DNA from: an uncultured Eubacteriales bacterium
GTDB lineage: Bacteria; Bacillota; Clostridia; Monoglobales; Firm-18
Direction of reading: 5' to 3'
DNA length: 20,868 nucleotides
Assembly (NCBI GenBank): GCA_905210885.1
Contig: CAJLYO010000006.1
Span: forward strand, 1-20,868
The position numbers were made by a program, and so were the translations under genes. Below are positions 1 to 7,589 of the stretch, piece after piece (the first letter of the stretch is position 1; each line of letters starts with the position of its first letter). The notes under the pieces were generated by a model. It was not told the origin of the DNA and did no database searches. It saw nothing but the letters and a program-made list of their open reading frames with translations.

Positions 1-229
1 TGCTGAACAGATATGTAAAGTTTTTCAAACCTATCCACGGACTTCTTAAAATTCCCAGGCTGTAGTCAACCTCTTTAAATGCGATAAGCACGCCGAACAT
101 GGGCATGTAGTTAAAACAAATAAAGAACGCCACCGCCGGAAGCATAAACAAATACAGCACGTAATTCTTTTTTATCTCATAAGAAAAGCTGTTTTTGTCA
201 AGGGGTTTTTGTATTTTAGTGCTTTTCAT
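1..229 (-). CDS. Sugar ABC transporter permease, LplB type (3' part outside the window)
   Basis: Only the first 76 codons are present; the gene runs off the left edge. The ATG at 229 follows a GGAG ribosome binding site by about seven bases. The short basic N-terminus is followed by a hydrophobic segment at about residues 22-51 (YLFMLPAVAFFICFNYMPMF), then SPWIGLKNF near residue 63. This layout is typical of the N-terminus of the LplB/YtcP-like permeases that import oligosaccharides or modified sugars with a partner permease and a lipoprotein binding protein. The start overlaps the end of the upstream ADP-ribosylglycohydrolase-like gene by 14 bases, so the two are probably translationally coupled. 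Transport is inferred from family resemblance; the substrate cannot be read from this fragment. Confidence 0.85.
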   Translation of the reverse strand, partial: MKSTKIQKPLDKNSFSYEIKKNYVLYLFMLPAVAFFICFNYMPMFGVLIAFKEVDYSLGILRSPWIGLKNFTYLFS

Positions 230-1742
230 CTTTTTTCTCCTCTCCAGCAAAAAATGTAATCGGTACAAACATAGTGCTCGGTCTGCCGTTTGACTTTATC
301 TCAAGAATAAGCTCGCATACCGCAGTGTCAATCTCTCCCGCTGTTATGGTGTATTCCGCTGTTTTAAGAGATGTACCGCCATGACGCTGGTCAAGAATAA
401 CCATGCTTTCACATGACGGCGAAACCGTCCATTCCGGCGGCATATGCCATTTGACTTTCAGGCATTGCTGCTTATTTATCTTGTTTTCAAAATTCAGCAC
501 CATTTTTTTAACTGCGCCGTTTTCTACGTAAATTCCGTCAGTGTAGCGCACCGTTACGTCAAAAATCGCACTGCCCGTCTTTACACCGTCAAAAATCATC
601 GTGTCTTTAAAATCGCGCCGCGCAAAAACGCCCTTGCTGTATTTCTGACAATACAAATTATTTTGAAACTTAATCTGCACACCGTTTTCATTCATAGTGT
701 CACACATGCCGCCCATATATACCGGCATAAGCGCGCACACTCTTTCGCAAAGCTCCGTTACCGTTCCCGGTATGCTTATGGTCCAGTCGGTGAGATTAAC
801 CGTCAGTGTTTTAATCTCATCGCCGATTGGCTCAAGCCACTTTTGCGGTATATTTTCCGCTCCGCAGATTATTCCTAAAATCGAACCGAGAGTCGCCGCC
901 GTGCAGTCCGCGTCCTCGCCGCAGCTTGCCGCAATACATATGCTTTTTCCGAAATCACCTTCGCCGTAAAGCCAGCCAACTATCATTAAACCGATATTGC
1001 TCGGAGCGTCATATCCAAGCTCGCCCACAGGCACATCAGGCTCCGGCTCTCTGTCCTCATAGCCGGTGTTCATGCCGAACGCCCCGGGAACCGTCTGCAA
1101 AACCTTTTTTCTTGCCGCCTTCCAGTCAAGCCCCGTTTTATAACATTCAACCGCAGTTTTTACCGCAAGCGCCGTATCGCACCCATCAGGTATGTAAGAA
1201 AGTCCGATATCTATAAGATTTTGCGTATCACTTTCCGCAAATGCCGCACTTTGCAGCGCCGCGCAGAAAATTTCCGCATACACTCCTTCGCCGCCATGGT
1301 CCACAATTGCGTCCTCGTAGGCATATTTAACTGTAATATCGGGATTTCCCGGAGCAAGGCACGCCCAAATTTCACTTCTTATAAAACAGCCGCAGCTATC
1401 CTTGTTATGATTGCTGAAGCTGCCGGAAATCGGCGGCAGCAAACCGGAAGCAAGATTTGTTTTTCCTGCACCGTACTCTGACCATTCCGCAGTTACATAC
1501 GAAAGCCAGTACTCGGCAAGAACAGCCGCGTTAAGCGCTTTTCCGTAGTTTTCGGCGGCATTGAGCCACACAAGCTGCAGGTCAAGGTCATCATTGGGAA
1601 GAACGCCCTTTGTAAAATCGTGAGTGTAATATTCCACATTAAAAACACCGCGTTTACATTCAAAGGGCGCACCCAGACTTCCGCCGATGTTCTTACCCAG
1701 CCAGCAGCCGCGAACCTTGCTTTTGTATTCCTTTACATTCAT
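216..1742 (-). CDS. ADP-ribosylglycohydrolase (DraG/ARH) family protein in a sugar-uptake operon
   Basis: This is a 508-residue protein. I prefer the ATG at 1742 over the GTG at 1751 because GAGAGG sits eight bases before the ATG. The N-terminal ~340 residues carry the family's metal-binding signatures: NDDLD at 50-54 and GEDADCTAATLG at 275-286, plus DHGGEG near 148. The Asp residues would bind two Mg ions in an ARH fold. The last ~165 residues are not part of the usual catalytic domain and look like a beta-rich accessory domain. There is no signal peptide, so it is cytoplasmic. Its coupling to a sugar permease and its position opposite a sugar GRE operon make a role on a glycoside or riboside more likely than removal of ADP-ribose from protein. 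That substrate assignment is inference; family membership is well supported. Confidence 0.88.
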   Translation of the reverse strand: MNVKEYKSKVRGCWLGKNIGGSLGAPFECKRGVFNVEYYTHDFTKGVLPNDDLDLQLVWLNAAENYGKALNAAVLAEYWLSYVTAEWSEYGAGKTNLASGLLPPISGSFSNHNKDSCGCFIRSEIWACLAPGNPDITVKYAYEDAIVDHGGEGVYAEIFCAALQSAAFAESDTQNLIDIGLSYIPDGCDTALAVKTAVECYKTGLDWKAARKKVLQTVPGAFGMNTGYEDREPEPDVPVGELGYDAPSNIGLMIVGWLYGEGDFGKSICIAASCGEDADCTAATLGSILGIICGAENIPQKWLEPIGDEIKTLTVNLTDWTISIPGTVTELCERVCALMPVYMGGMCDTMNENGVQIKFQNNLYCQKYSKGVFARRDFKDTMIFDGVKTGSAIFDVTVRYTDGIYVENGAVKKMVLNFENKINKQQCLKVKWHMPPEWTVSPSCESMVILDQRHGGTSLKTAEYTITAGEIDTAVCELILEIKSNGRPSTMFVPITFFAGEEKKDEKH

Positions 1743-1785
1743 TTGCAGCACCTCTCATTTTACCCAAAATATTCACATTCATACA

Positions 1786-1806
1786 TTAGTTAAATCTTTT
1801 AACTAA
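1786..1806. promoter_or_regulatory. 9-3-9 inverted repeat, candidate ROK operator
   Basis: TTAGTTAAA and its exact complement TTTAACTAA are separated by TCT. A further GTTAAC half-site lies at 1810-1815. The outer TTAGTT/AACTAA matches the outer part of the XylR operator of Bacillus as I recall it, and XylR is a ROK repressor like the gene at 2013. The site lies downstream of the leftward promoter, between it and the ADP-ribosylglycohydrolase gene, where a bound repressor would act as a roadblock. Binding is inferred. Confidence 0.55.
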
Positions 1807-1846
1807 TTCGTTAACTCGGAATATGACATTCTCTGCGTTTAGTGAA

Positions 1847-1875
1847 ATTATATCATATGCAAGTTTTCATGTCAA
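1847..1875 (-). promoter_or_regulatory. Sigma-A promoter of the leftward hydrolase-permease operon
   Basis: On the minus strand TTGACA (1875-1870) and TATAAT (1852-1847) are separated by exactly 17 bases, a full consensus match. Transcription would start near 1840, leaving a leader of about 100 bases that contains the 1786-1806 inverted repeat. The 13 bases ending in the -10 box, CATATGATATAAT, are identical to those of the rightward promoter. Confidence 0.85.
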
Positions 1876-1928
1876 TACATTTTTGTTAAATTTACGAAAA
1901 ATTATTTAGGAAATATTAAGAAATATAA

Positions 1929-1957
1929 TTGACACATTTGATATCATATGATATAAT
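1929..1957 (+). promoter_or_regulatory. Sigma-A promoter of the ROK regulator and GRE operon
   Basis: TTGACA (1929-1934) and TATAAT (1952-1957) are separated by exactly 17 bases. Transcription would start near 1964, about 50 bases before the ROK start codon. The spacer and -10 box contain the perfect 14-bp palindrome ATATCATATGATAT at 1941-1954, so a dimeric regulator bound there would block RNA polymerase directly. An outer ATTTGA/TCAAAT pair (1936-1941 and 1958-1963) flanks it. Confidence 0.85.
1941..1954. promoter_or_regulatory. 14-bp perfect palindrome within the rightward promoter
   Basis: ATATCATATGATAT is self-complementary and lies in the spacer and -10 region of the ROK promoter. 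Ten bases of it (ATATCATATG) recur at 1850-1859 inside the leftward promoter. It may be a second operator for autoregulation. Because the sequence is AT-rich and overlaps a -10 element, part of the symmetry could be chance. Confidence 0.4.
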
Positions 1958-2012
1958 TCAAATGATATATAAATTTGTTAATTCATTTTATTAATACATC
2001 GGAGGAATTTTA

Positions 2013-3152
2013 ATGAGAGGAACAAATGCCGGCTTGATGAAGGAGAATAATAAAAGTCTGATTCTCAGCATGATAAGACGAAGTGACTTCTCACGTGCCG
2101 ACCTTGCAAAGGCTACGGGGCTTACAAAGGCTACAATATCTTTGCTTGTTGACGAAATGATGCAGGACGGTCTTATTTTTGACGAACCGGCAAAAGGCAT
2201 GAACGGTGTCGGACGGCATCCGCTTATATTAAGGCTTTGTGAATCGTCACGTCACGTTATCGGCTTGGGTCTTGCGAGAAATGACTATCAGCTGGGTCTT
2301 TACGACCTTGGCGGAAATTGTCTTGAAATGGAAACAAGAAACTATATGCCGGGAGATGTTTCGGCAACAGCAGACAATATTGCGGAACAAATAGAAAAGT
2401 ACAAATCGATGCTGCCAAATTCAAGCATTATAGGCATCGGCATAGCCTCCCCGGGTCCCGTTGACTATAAAACCGGTACGATATTAAACCCGCCGAACTT
2501 TTCAAAATGGCATAACTGCAATATCTGCGAACTGCTTTCAAAAAAAACGGGACTGCCTACCGTGCTTGAGCGCGACTCTTATGCCTTTGCAATGGCGGAA
2601 CAATATTTCGGCTGCTGTCAGACGGAGGAAAACTTCGCTTACATAGTTATAGACGAAGGTATAGGTTCCGGGATAGTTATTAACAACAAATTCTACCGCG
2701 GAAGTCACGGCAGAGGCTGCGAGCTTGGGCACACCTCCATTGCCCTTGACGGAAAACCGTGCGCCTGCGGAAACAACGGCTGTCTTGAACGTTATGCCTC
2801 TGTTCCGTCGCTGCTTGAAGGCACAAGATATTCCACATGGCGCGAAATGATTAACGCCAATGATTTGGATATTATAGAAAAAGAGGCTGAATACCTTTCC
2901 GGCGCTTTAGTTAATTTGATAAACCTTTTCGATTTGGAAACAATCGTACTCGGCGGTGAGGTGATTTACGGCGGTTACCGCCTTGCAAACATTATCCAGT
3001 CACAGGTTAAAAACAGAACAATCGTCAGCCACCCGGTAAGAATAACCGTTGCCGCGTCCGAAAAGAGCAAGGCTCTGGGCGGCGCATCAATAGCTATGCA
3101 TAACCTGTTTTTCCGCACCGGCAGCAGTGCTGCGGAAAAATCGGCATATTAA
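2013..3152 (+). CDS. ROK-family transcriptional repressor
   Basis: This 379-residue protein is the usual length for a NagC/XylR-type regulator. Residues about 14-58 form a winged helix-turn-helix (DFSRADLAKATGLTKATISL). The rest is a ROK sugar-kinase-like fold with GIGIASPGPVD at 141-151 and the zinc-binding CACGNNGCLE at 250-259, preceded by ELGH at 237-240. The usual N-D-x-N kinase motif reads ERDSY at 186-190, consistent with a ligand-binding regulator rather than an active kinase. GGAGG lies eight bases before the ATG. The gene sits first in the rightward operon beside candidate operators, so it probably represses both divergent units and is released by a sugar or sugar phosphate from this pathway. 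The ligand is unknown. Confidence 0.93.
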   Translation: MRGTNAGLMKENNKSLILSMIRRSDFSRADLAKATGLTKATISLLVDEMMQDGLIFDEPAKGMNGVGRHPLILRLCESSRHVIGLGLARNDYQLGLYDLGGNCLEMETRNYMPGDVSATADNIAEQIEKYKSMLPNSSIIGIGIASPGPVDYKTGTILNPPNFSKWHNCNICELLSKKTGLPTVLERDSYAFAMAEQYFGCCQTEENFAYIVIDEGIGSGIVINNKFYRGSHGRGCELGHTSIALDGKPCACGNNGCLERYASVPSLLEGTRYSTWREMINANDLDIIEKEAEYLSGALVNLINLFDLETIVLGGEVIYGGYRLANIIQSQVKNRTIVSHPVRITVAASEKSKALGGASIAMHNLFFRTGSSAAEKSAY

Positions 3153-3161
3153 GTTTACACC

Positions 3162-3193
3162 ATACGGAGCGGCATATAAAAGCCGTTCCGTGT
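3162..3193 (+). promoter_or_regulatory. Hairpin between regulator and activase, with a possible weak internal promoter
   Basis: ACGGAGCGGC (3164-3173) pairs with GCCGTTCCGT (3182-3191) apart from one G-U, and two more pairs extend the stem to 3162/3193. No U-tract follows, so it is not a standard terminator. It could protect or process the mRNA so that regulator and enzymes are expressed at different levels. A TTTACA (3154-3159) and TAAAAG (3177-3182) pair, 17 bases apart, overlaps it and might be a weak promoter. Confidence 0.4.
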
Positions 3194-3228
3194 TACCGCG
3201 CAATACAAAAGCAAGGAGGTAAATTTTT

Positions 3229-3966
3229 TTGGATAATAAGTTAAATAATTTAACTAATACAATTTTAATTTTCAAAAAGGGTTTTAATTTCTCTCAGGAC
3301 GGTCCCGGAAACAGGCTTATATACCATATGCAGGGCTGTAACTTCAAATGCAAATGGTGTACAAACCCTGAAAGCATGGACTTTCCCGGTGAAAATTCCG
3401 TAGAATACCGTATTTGCGACCTTGTTGACGAGGCATTGCGCAGCAGACCGCTGTTTTTCGGCGGCGGCGGTGTGACGCTTACAGGCGGTGAACCTACATG
3501 CCAGTTTGATGCCGCGCTGAACCTTTTAAAAACACTTAAGACTGAACAAATAAATACCGCCATAGAAACAAACGGCTCTCATAAAAGGCTTATGGAAATG
3601 GTTCCTTACATTGACAATCTCATAATGGATTTCAAGCATTTTGACGAGGCCGCCCACGTTTTCTACACCGGTCACTCATTAAAGCAAACCAAGGAAAATC
3701 TCAAAATGCTTTCAGAGCAAAAAAAGCATGTACTGATAAGAACGCCGGTAATAAACGGCGTAAACACAGACCCCGAGGGCTTTGCACAGTACTTCAAAAC
3801 CCTTGATTGCAGTACGTTTTCTTTCGAGCTTTTGTCCTATCACGAATTCGGCAAAAACAAATGGAAAGGAAAATATGAGATAGAAAACGGCTTTATAACA
3901 AAAGACGTTATTGAAAAATTCAAAAAAGTATACAAAGACTGCGGTCTTAATATTATAAACACTTAG
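3229..3966 (+). CDS. Glycyl radical enzyme activase (radical SAM, PflA-like)
   Basis: This 245-residue radical SAM enzyme would use a [4Fe-4S] cluster and S-adenosylmethionine to abstract a hydrogen from the catalytic glycine of its partner GRE. The cluster motif CNFKCKWC (Cys37, 41 and 44) has the CX3CX2C spacing. TGGEP at 85-89 is the SAM-binding GGE motif. No extra Cys-rich ferredoxin insert follows, so it resembles the compact PFL activase rather than the longer activases of many GRE eliminases. The start is a TTG placed nine bases after AAGGAGG (3213-3219); no ATG is suitably placed. The GRE gene follows within 15 bases, so the two form an enzyme-activase pair. The target is inferred from adjacency. 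Confidence 0.93.
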   Translation: MDNKLNNLTNTILIFKKGFNFSQDGPGNRLIYHMQGCNFKCKWCTNPESMDFPGENSVEYRICDLVDEALRSRPLFFGGGGVTLTGGEPTCQFDAALNLLKTLKTEQINTAIETNGSHKRLMEMVPYIDNLIMDFKHFDEAAHVFYTGHSLKQTKENLKMLSEQKKHVLIRTPVINGVNTDPEGFAQYFKTLDCSTFSFELLSYHEFGKNKWKGKYEIENGFITKDVIEKFKKVYKDCGLNIINT

Positions 3967-3981
3967 AAAGGAATGATATAT

Positions 3982-6291
3982 ATGATAAATTTCAAAAAAG
4001 GCGAGCTTACACATATGGCACGCGAGCTTTTCGCGGAGGAACGGGCAATAAAACGCCTTGACGGCTGGTTTATCGCACAGGAAACCCAAATGAAAACTGC
4101 CGGCAAATACGATTCAAAGGAAATTGACAAAGCAAACACTCTTTTGGAAACCGTTAAGGTTCTTCCTCTTTCGGTAAGCGTTAACAATATTTTTGTAGGC
4201 ACACAGCGCGACAGCTTTGCAAGAAGTTACGCCCTGATTAATCCAAGCTTTAAAGTTGAGGAATTTAACGGTTACTGCGACCCGACCGCGGTTTTTAACG
4301 ATATTGAACCCAACGGCGAATTTACAAAAGAGCGCATACAGACGGTAAGAGATTACATGCAGAACACGGATTATGTAAAAGACCTTTCCGCCGTGTACAA
4401 GGAACATGAAAATGACACAAAAGAAGTGGCATATTTTATAGAACAGGTTACGGGTCACCTTATCCCCGACTTTCGCGGCGCCTTAAAACACGGCGTTTTA
4501 AAGCTTATGGACGATATAAAGGATAAGGAAGGCGATGGCTACCGCGCAATGGAGTTTGCTCTGAAAAGCGTAATCGTCCTTGCGGACAGATACCGCGAAA
4601 TTTTAACGGAGCAGCGCAAAACCGCCTCCGAAAACCGTGCCGCACAGCTTGACTATATGACGGAAGTCTTAGAGCGCGTTCCGCGTTACGGCGCACGCGG
4701 TCTTTTTGAGGCAATTCAGATGTTTATTTTGCTGTGGCAGGTAATGTGCCTTGAACAGGCGCCGAACCCCTTTGCCTTTTCTGTAGGCAATGCGGACAGA
4801 ATATTTGCACCGTACTATGACACGGACAGAGAAACAGCCGCAGAATTATTTAAACACTTTCTCGTATTTTTCAACGTGGCGGACAGAAGCTGGGCTATAT
4901 CGCAAAACGTAATTTTGGGCGGGCGCGACCTTGAAGGCAACGACCTTTCAAACGAGCTTACATATGCAATTATGGACGCGTACTACGACATGAACCTTCC
5001 CCAGCCCATTTTGTCTGTTAAGCTTCACAAAAACACACCGAAGGAATTTTACGAAAGCATGGGCAAGTTTCTTTTTACCCCCGGCGTGCTCACACCGTCA
5101 TTTTTCAATGATGACTCACTGTTTGAGCTGTTAAAAAGTCACGGCACCGCACCGGAGGATTTGCCCGATATTTCAATTGCCGGCTGTCAGGAGCCTCTTA
5201 TAATGGGCAAGGACAACGGCAACACCACAAACAGCTGGCTTAACCTTCCGAAAATTCTGGAACTTACAATCACCGGCGGTGTTTCCCTTATAACCGGTGA
5301 AAAGCTTGCGGACATCAAAAAAGCTCCTCTTGAAAACTTAAAAGAGGAATTTTATAAAAATACGGAATATTTTGCACAGCGCATGGCAGACGCCGCAAAC
5401 GGAGCGTCAAAAGCAGTTTCGCACCTGCGCGTCCCCTTCCTCTCCTGCTTTATGGGCGGTCTTGAAAACGGAATCGACGTACGCGACACAAATCGCCAGG
5501 GTACCAAGTATAACGGCAGCGGCTGCCTTATCCACGGTATAAGCGTTGCGGCAGACAGCCTTATCGCGGTAGAGCATATGCTGGCCGAAAGACCTCACGA
5601 CAAAGATAAGCTTGAAAACGCTCTTAAAGCCGACTTTAAGAGCTATGAGGATTTACGTGAATACCTTCACGGCTGTCCGAAATACGGCAACTTCATAAAT
5701 GAAGCGGATGCCGAAACAGTCGAGGTTGCAAACATGGCGGCAGATACCGTGGCAAGCCTTAAAAACTACCTCGGAAACAGCTTCAGACCGGACTTTTCAA
5801 GCCCGTCAACCCACCTTTTGTACGGCTATTGGGTAGGTGCAACTCCCGACGGCAGACACAGCAGAGAAATGCTCGGCTACGGAGTCGACCCCCTTTACGG
5901 CGACGCGTCAAACGGTATGGGCTTCAGAGTTTTGTCGGCAATGGATTTGCCGTACGATAAAATGAACGGCGGATACGCTTCTCACTTCGGCGTTGACCCC
6001 AACTACTTTAAAGGCGAAACTCTTGACCAAAAAGGCGCAGAGTTCGGCGAAAGAGTTATTGCACCGCTGTTTTTCAACAAAATGCATAAGGGCATATCGC
6101 CGTTTTACCTGTACGTAAATGTCACAACACCACAAACATTGAGAAAAGTGCTTGCCGACCCGAAAAAATATGCACCCAGCGGTGTATATATAATGAGGAT
6201 ACACGGAACATTCGTAAACTTTCTTGACTTGTCCCCTGCGATTCAGCAGGATATAATAAAACGTCTTGACCCATGCTCGGCGTCAATGTAG
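3982..6291 (+). CDS. Glycyl radical enzyme of unassigned substrate (PFL-like superfamily)
   Basis: This 769-residue enzyme starts at the ATG at 3982, nine bases after AAAGGA; the ATG at 3973 abuts the ribosome binding site and is unlikely. The thiyl-radical cysteine is Cys402 in AGCQEP. The Glu two residues later matches the CxE arrangement of GRE dehydratases and lyases (GCVE in diol dehydratase) rather than the paired Cys of pyruvate formate-lyase. The radical glycine is Gly742 in MRIHGTFVNFLDLSP near the C-terminus. The flanking residues differ from the common R-V-x-G-Y pattern: His precedes and Thr follows the glycine. The N-terminus has no extension of the kind that targets enzymes to microcompartments, and no shell genes are nearby. 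With a sugar kinase and an isomerase downstream, a radical C-O or C-C cleavage of a sugar or sugar phosphate is the best inference. Confidence 0.93.
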   Translation: MINFKKGELTHMARELFAEERAIKRLDGWFIAQETQMKTAGKYDSKEIDKANTLLETVKVLPLSVSVNNIFVGTQRDSFARSYALINPSFKVEEFNGYCDPTAVFNDIEPNGEFTKERIQTVRDYMQNTDYVKDLSAVYKEHENDTKEVAYFIEQVTGHLIPDFRGALKHGVLKLMDDIKDKEGDGYRAMEFALKSVIVLADRYREILTEQRKTASENRAAQLDYMTEVLERVPRYGARGLFEAIQMFILLWQVMCLEQAPNPFAFSVGNADRIFAPYYDTDRETAAELFKHFLVFFNVADRSWAISQNVILGGRDLEGNDLSNELTYAIMDAYYDMNLPQPILSVKLHKNTPKEFYESMGKFLFTPGVLTPSFFNDDSLFELLKSHGTAPEDLPDISIAGCQEPLIMGKDNGNTTNSWLNLPKILELTITGGVSLITGEKLADIKKAPLENLKEEFYKNTEYFAQRMADAANGASKAVSHLRVPFLSCFMGGLENGIDVRDTNRQGTKYNGSGCLIHGISVAADSLIAVEHMLAERPHDKDKLENALKADFKSYEDLREYLHGCPKYGNFINEADAETVEVANMAADTVASLKNYLGNSFRPDFSSPSTHLLYGYWVGATPDGRHSREMLGYGVDPLYGDASNGMGFRVLSAMDLPYDKMNGGYASHFGVDPNYFKGETLDQKGAEFGERVIAPLFFNKMHKGISPFYLYVNVTTPQTLRKVLADPKKYAPSGVYIMRIHGTFVNFLDLSPAIQQDIIKRLDPCSASM

Positions 6292-6302
6292 GGAGGTACT
6301 CC

Positions 6303-7589
6303 ATGAACACAATCGGTCTTGACATAGGCACAACAAGCATATGCGGAGTGCGTATAAACTGTGAAACCGGCGAGGCAGAAAAAACGCTTGCTTTAAAAAA
6401 CAGCTTTTGGATTAACGGCGGCGCACCCTTTGAGCGGCTGCAGGACGCCGAAAAAATATTTGAAACGGTGCTGCTCATAGCAAACGAGTTAAAAGACGAA
6501 CACACCGCCGCAATAGGTCTAACCGGTCAAATGCACGGCATTGTGTATCTTGATAGCACCGGACGGGCAATAAGCCCCCTTTACACATGGCAGGACGAGC
6601 GCGGAAACCAACCGTATAAAAGCGGCACATACGCGTCTTACTTAAATTCTTGCACAGGCTTCGGAAACGTGACCCATTTTTACAACGAAATCAACAAAAT
6701 CGCACCGGACAGTGCCGCTGCATACTGCACAATCCACGACTATGCAGCTGCACGGCTTGCCGGCCGCAAGGCACCTCTTATTCACGTTTCCGATGCGGCA
6801 AGCTTCGGCTGCTACGACTTGCAGAAAAATGATTTTACCGAAAAAAACGAGCTGCAGCCCGAAATAACGGACACAGCAGCATTATTGGGAAATTGGAACG
6901 GAATACCCGTTTACACCGCAATCGGCGACAATCAGGCAAGCTTTATAGGTTCCGGATGCGGCAAAGACTGCGTTTTGGTAAACATAGGCACAGGAAGCCA
7001 GGTTTCCTTCCCCGTAGATGCCGCGGTAAATTCCGATGAGCTTGAAACAAGACCTCTTTCGGACGGACAATATATTGCCGTAGGCAGCTCCCTTTGCGGC
7101 GGCAGAGCCTATGCCGCTTTAGAAAAGTTTTTTGAAGACGTAGTAAAAATGGCCGGTGCACAGCCGATACCTATGTACGATGCCATGGGGCGCGAGGCGG
7201 AAAAAATCGGCAAAACCGACATGACTTTTGACACACTGCTTTGCGGAACACGTAAAAACCCGGCTCTTCGCGGCGACATTAAAAATATTTCAATTGAAAA
7301 TTTCACCCCCGGCGATTTAATTTTAAGCTGCATGCACGGTATTGCAAACGAGCTTTACAGCTTATATAAATCAGGCGGCGGAAACTGCACAAGGCTTATC
7401 GCAAGCGGAAACGGCATACGAAAAAACAAGCTTTTGCGCCGTGAAATTGAAGCACTGTTCGGCATGAAACTTGAAATTCCGCTGCTGTGTGAAGAGGCGG
7501 CAACAGGCGCTGCACTGTTTGCCATGACAGGTCACGGAATATACAAAAATATAGACGATGCAGAAAGGATAATTAAATATGATTTATGA
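6303..7589 (+). CDS. FGGY-family carbohydrate kinase (xylulokinase/sedoheptulokinase-like)
   Basis: This 428-residue kinase would transfer phosphate from ATP to a sugar or polyol. The ATG at 6303 follows GGGAGG by six bases; an in-frame ATG at 6273 lies inside the GRE gene and is unlikely. The N-terminal phosphate loop is GLDIGTTSICG (5-15). GQMHG at 75-79 is the substrate-loop motif typical of xylulokinase and sedoheptulokinase relatives. AIGDNQASF (206-214) supplies the catalytic Asp209. NIGTGS (227-232) and ASGNG (367-371) form the C-terminal ATP site. The protein is shorter than typical xylulokinases (about 480-500 residues). It lies 11 bases after the GRE stop and its end overlaps the isomerase gene by 11 bases, so it works in the same pathway. 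The sugar cannot be told from sequence alone. Confidence 0.88.
   Translation: MNTIGLDIGTTSICGVRINCETGEAEKTLALKNSFWINGGAPFERLQDAEKIFETVLLIANELKDEHTAAIGLTGQMHGIVYLDSTGRAISPLYTWQDERGNQPYKSGTYASYLNSCTGFGNVTHFYNEINKIAPDSAAAYCTIHDYAAARLAGRKAPLIHVSDAASFGCYDLQKNDFTEKNELQPEITDTAALLGNWNGIPVYTAIGDNQASFIGSGCGKDCVLVNIGTGSQVSFPVDAAVNSDELETRPLSDGQYIAVGSSLCGGRAYAALEKFFEDVVKMAGAQPIPMYDAMGREAEKIGKTDMTFDTLLCGTRKNPALRGDIKNISIENFTPGDLILSCMHGIANELYSLYKSGGGNCTRLIASGNGIRKNKLLRREIEALFGMKLEIPLLCEEAATGAALFAMTGHGIYKNIDDAERIIKYDL

Noticed and set aside
444..1481. Several plus-strand open frames opposite the ADP-ribosylglycohydrolase gene
   Set aside because: They are antisense shadows: low-complexity, without ribosome binding sites or family motifs, while the minus-strand frame has intact catalytic motifs.
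3108..3140. TTTTTCCGCA/TGCGGAAAAA inverted repeat at the 3' end of the ROK gene as a terminator
   Set aside because: The T-run precedes and the A-run follows the stem, the reverse of an intrinsic terminator, and it lies inside the coding sequence before the operon continues.
3982..6291. Assignment of the GRE as pyruvate formate-lyase
   Set aside because: The active site has one Cys in AGCQEP rather than adjacent Cys residues, and the neighbours are sugar enzymes.
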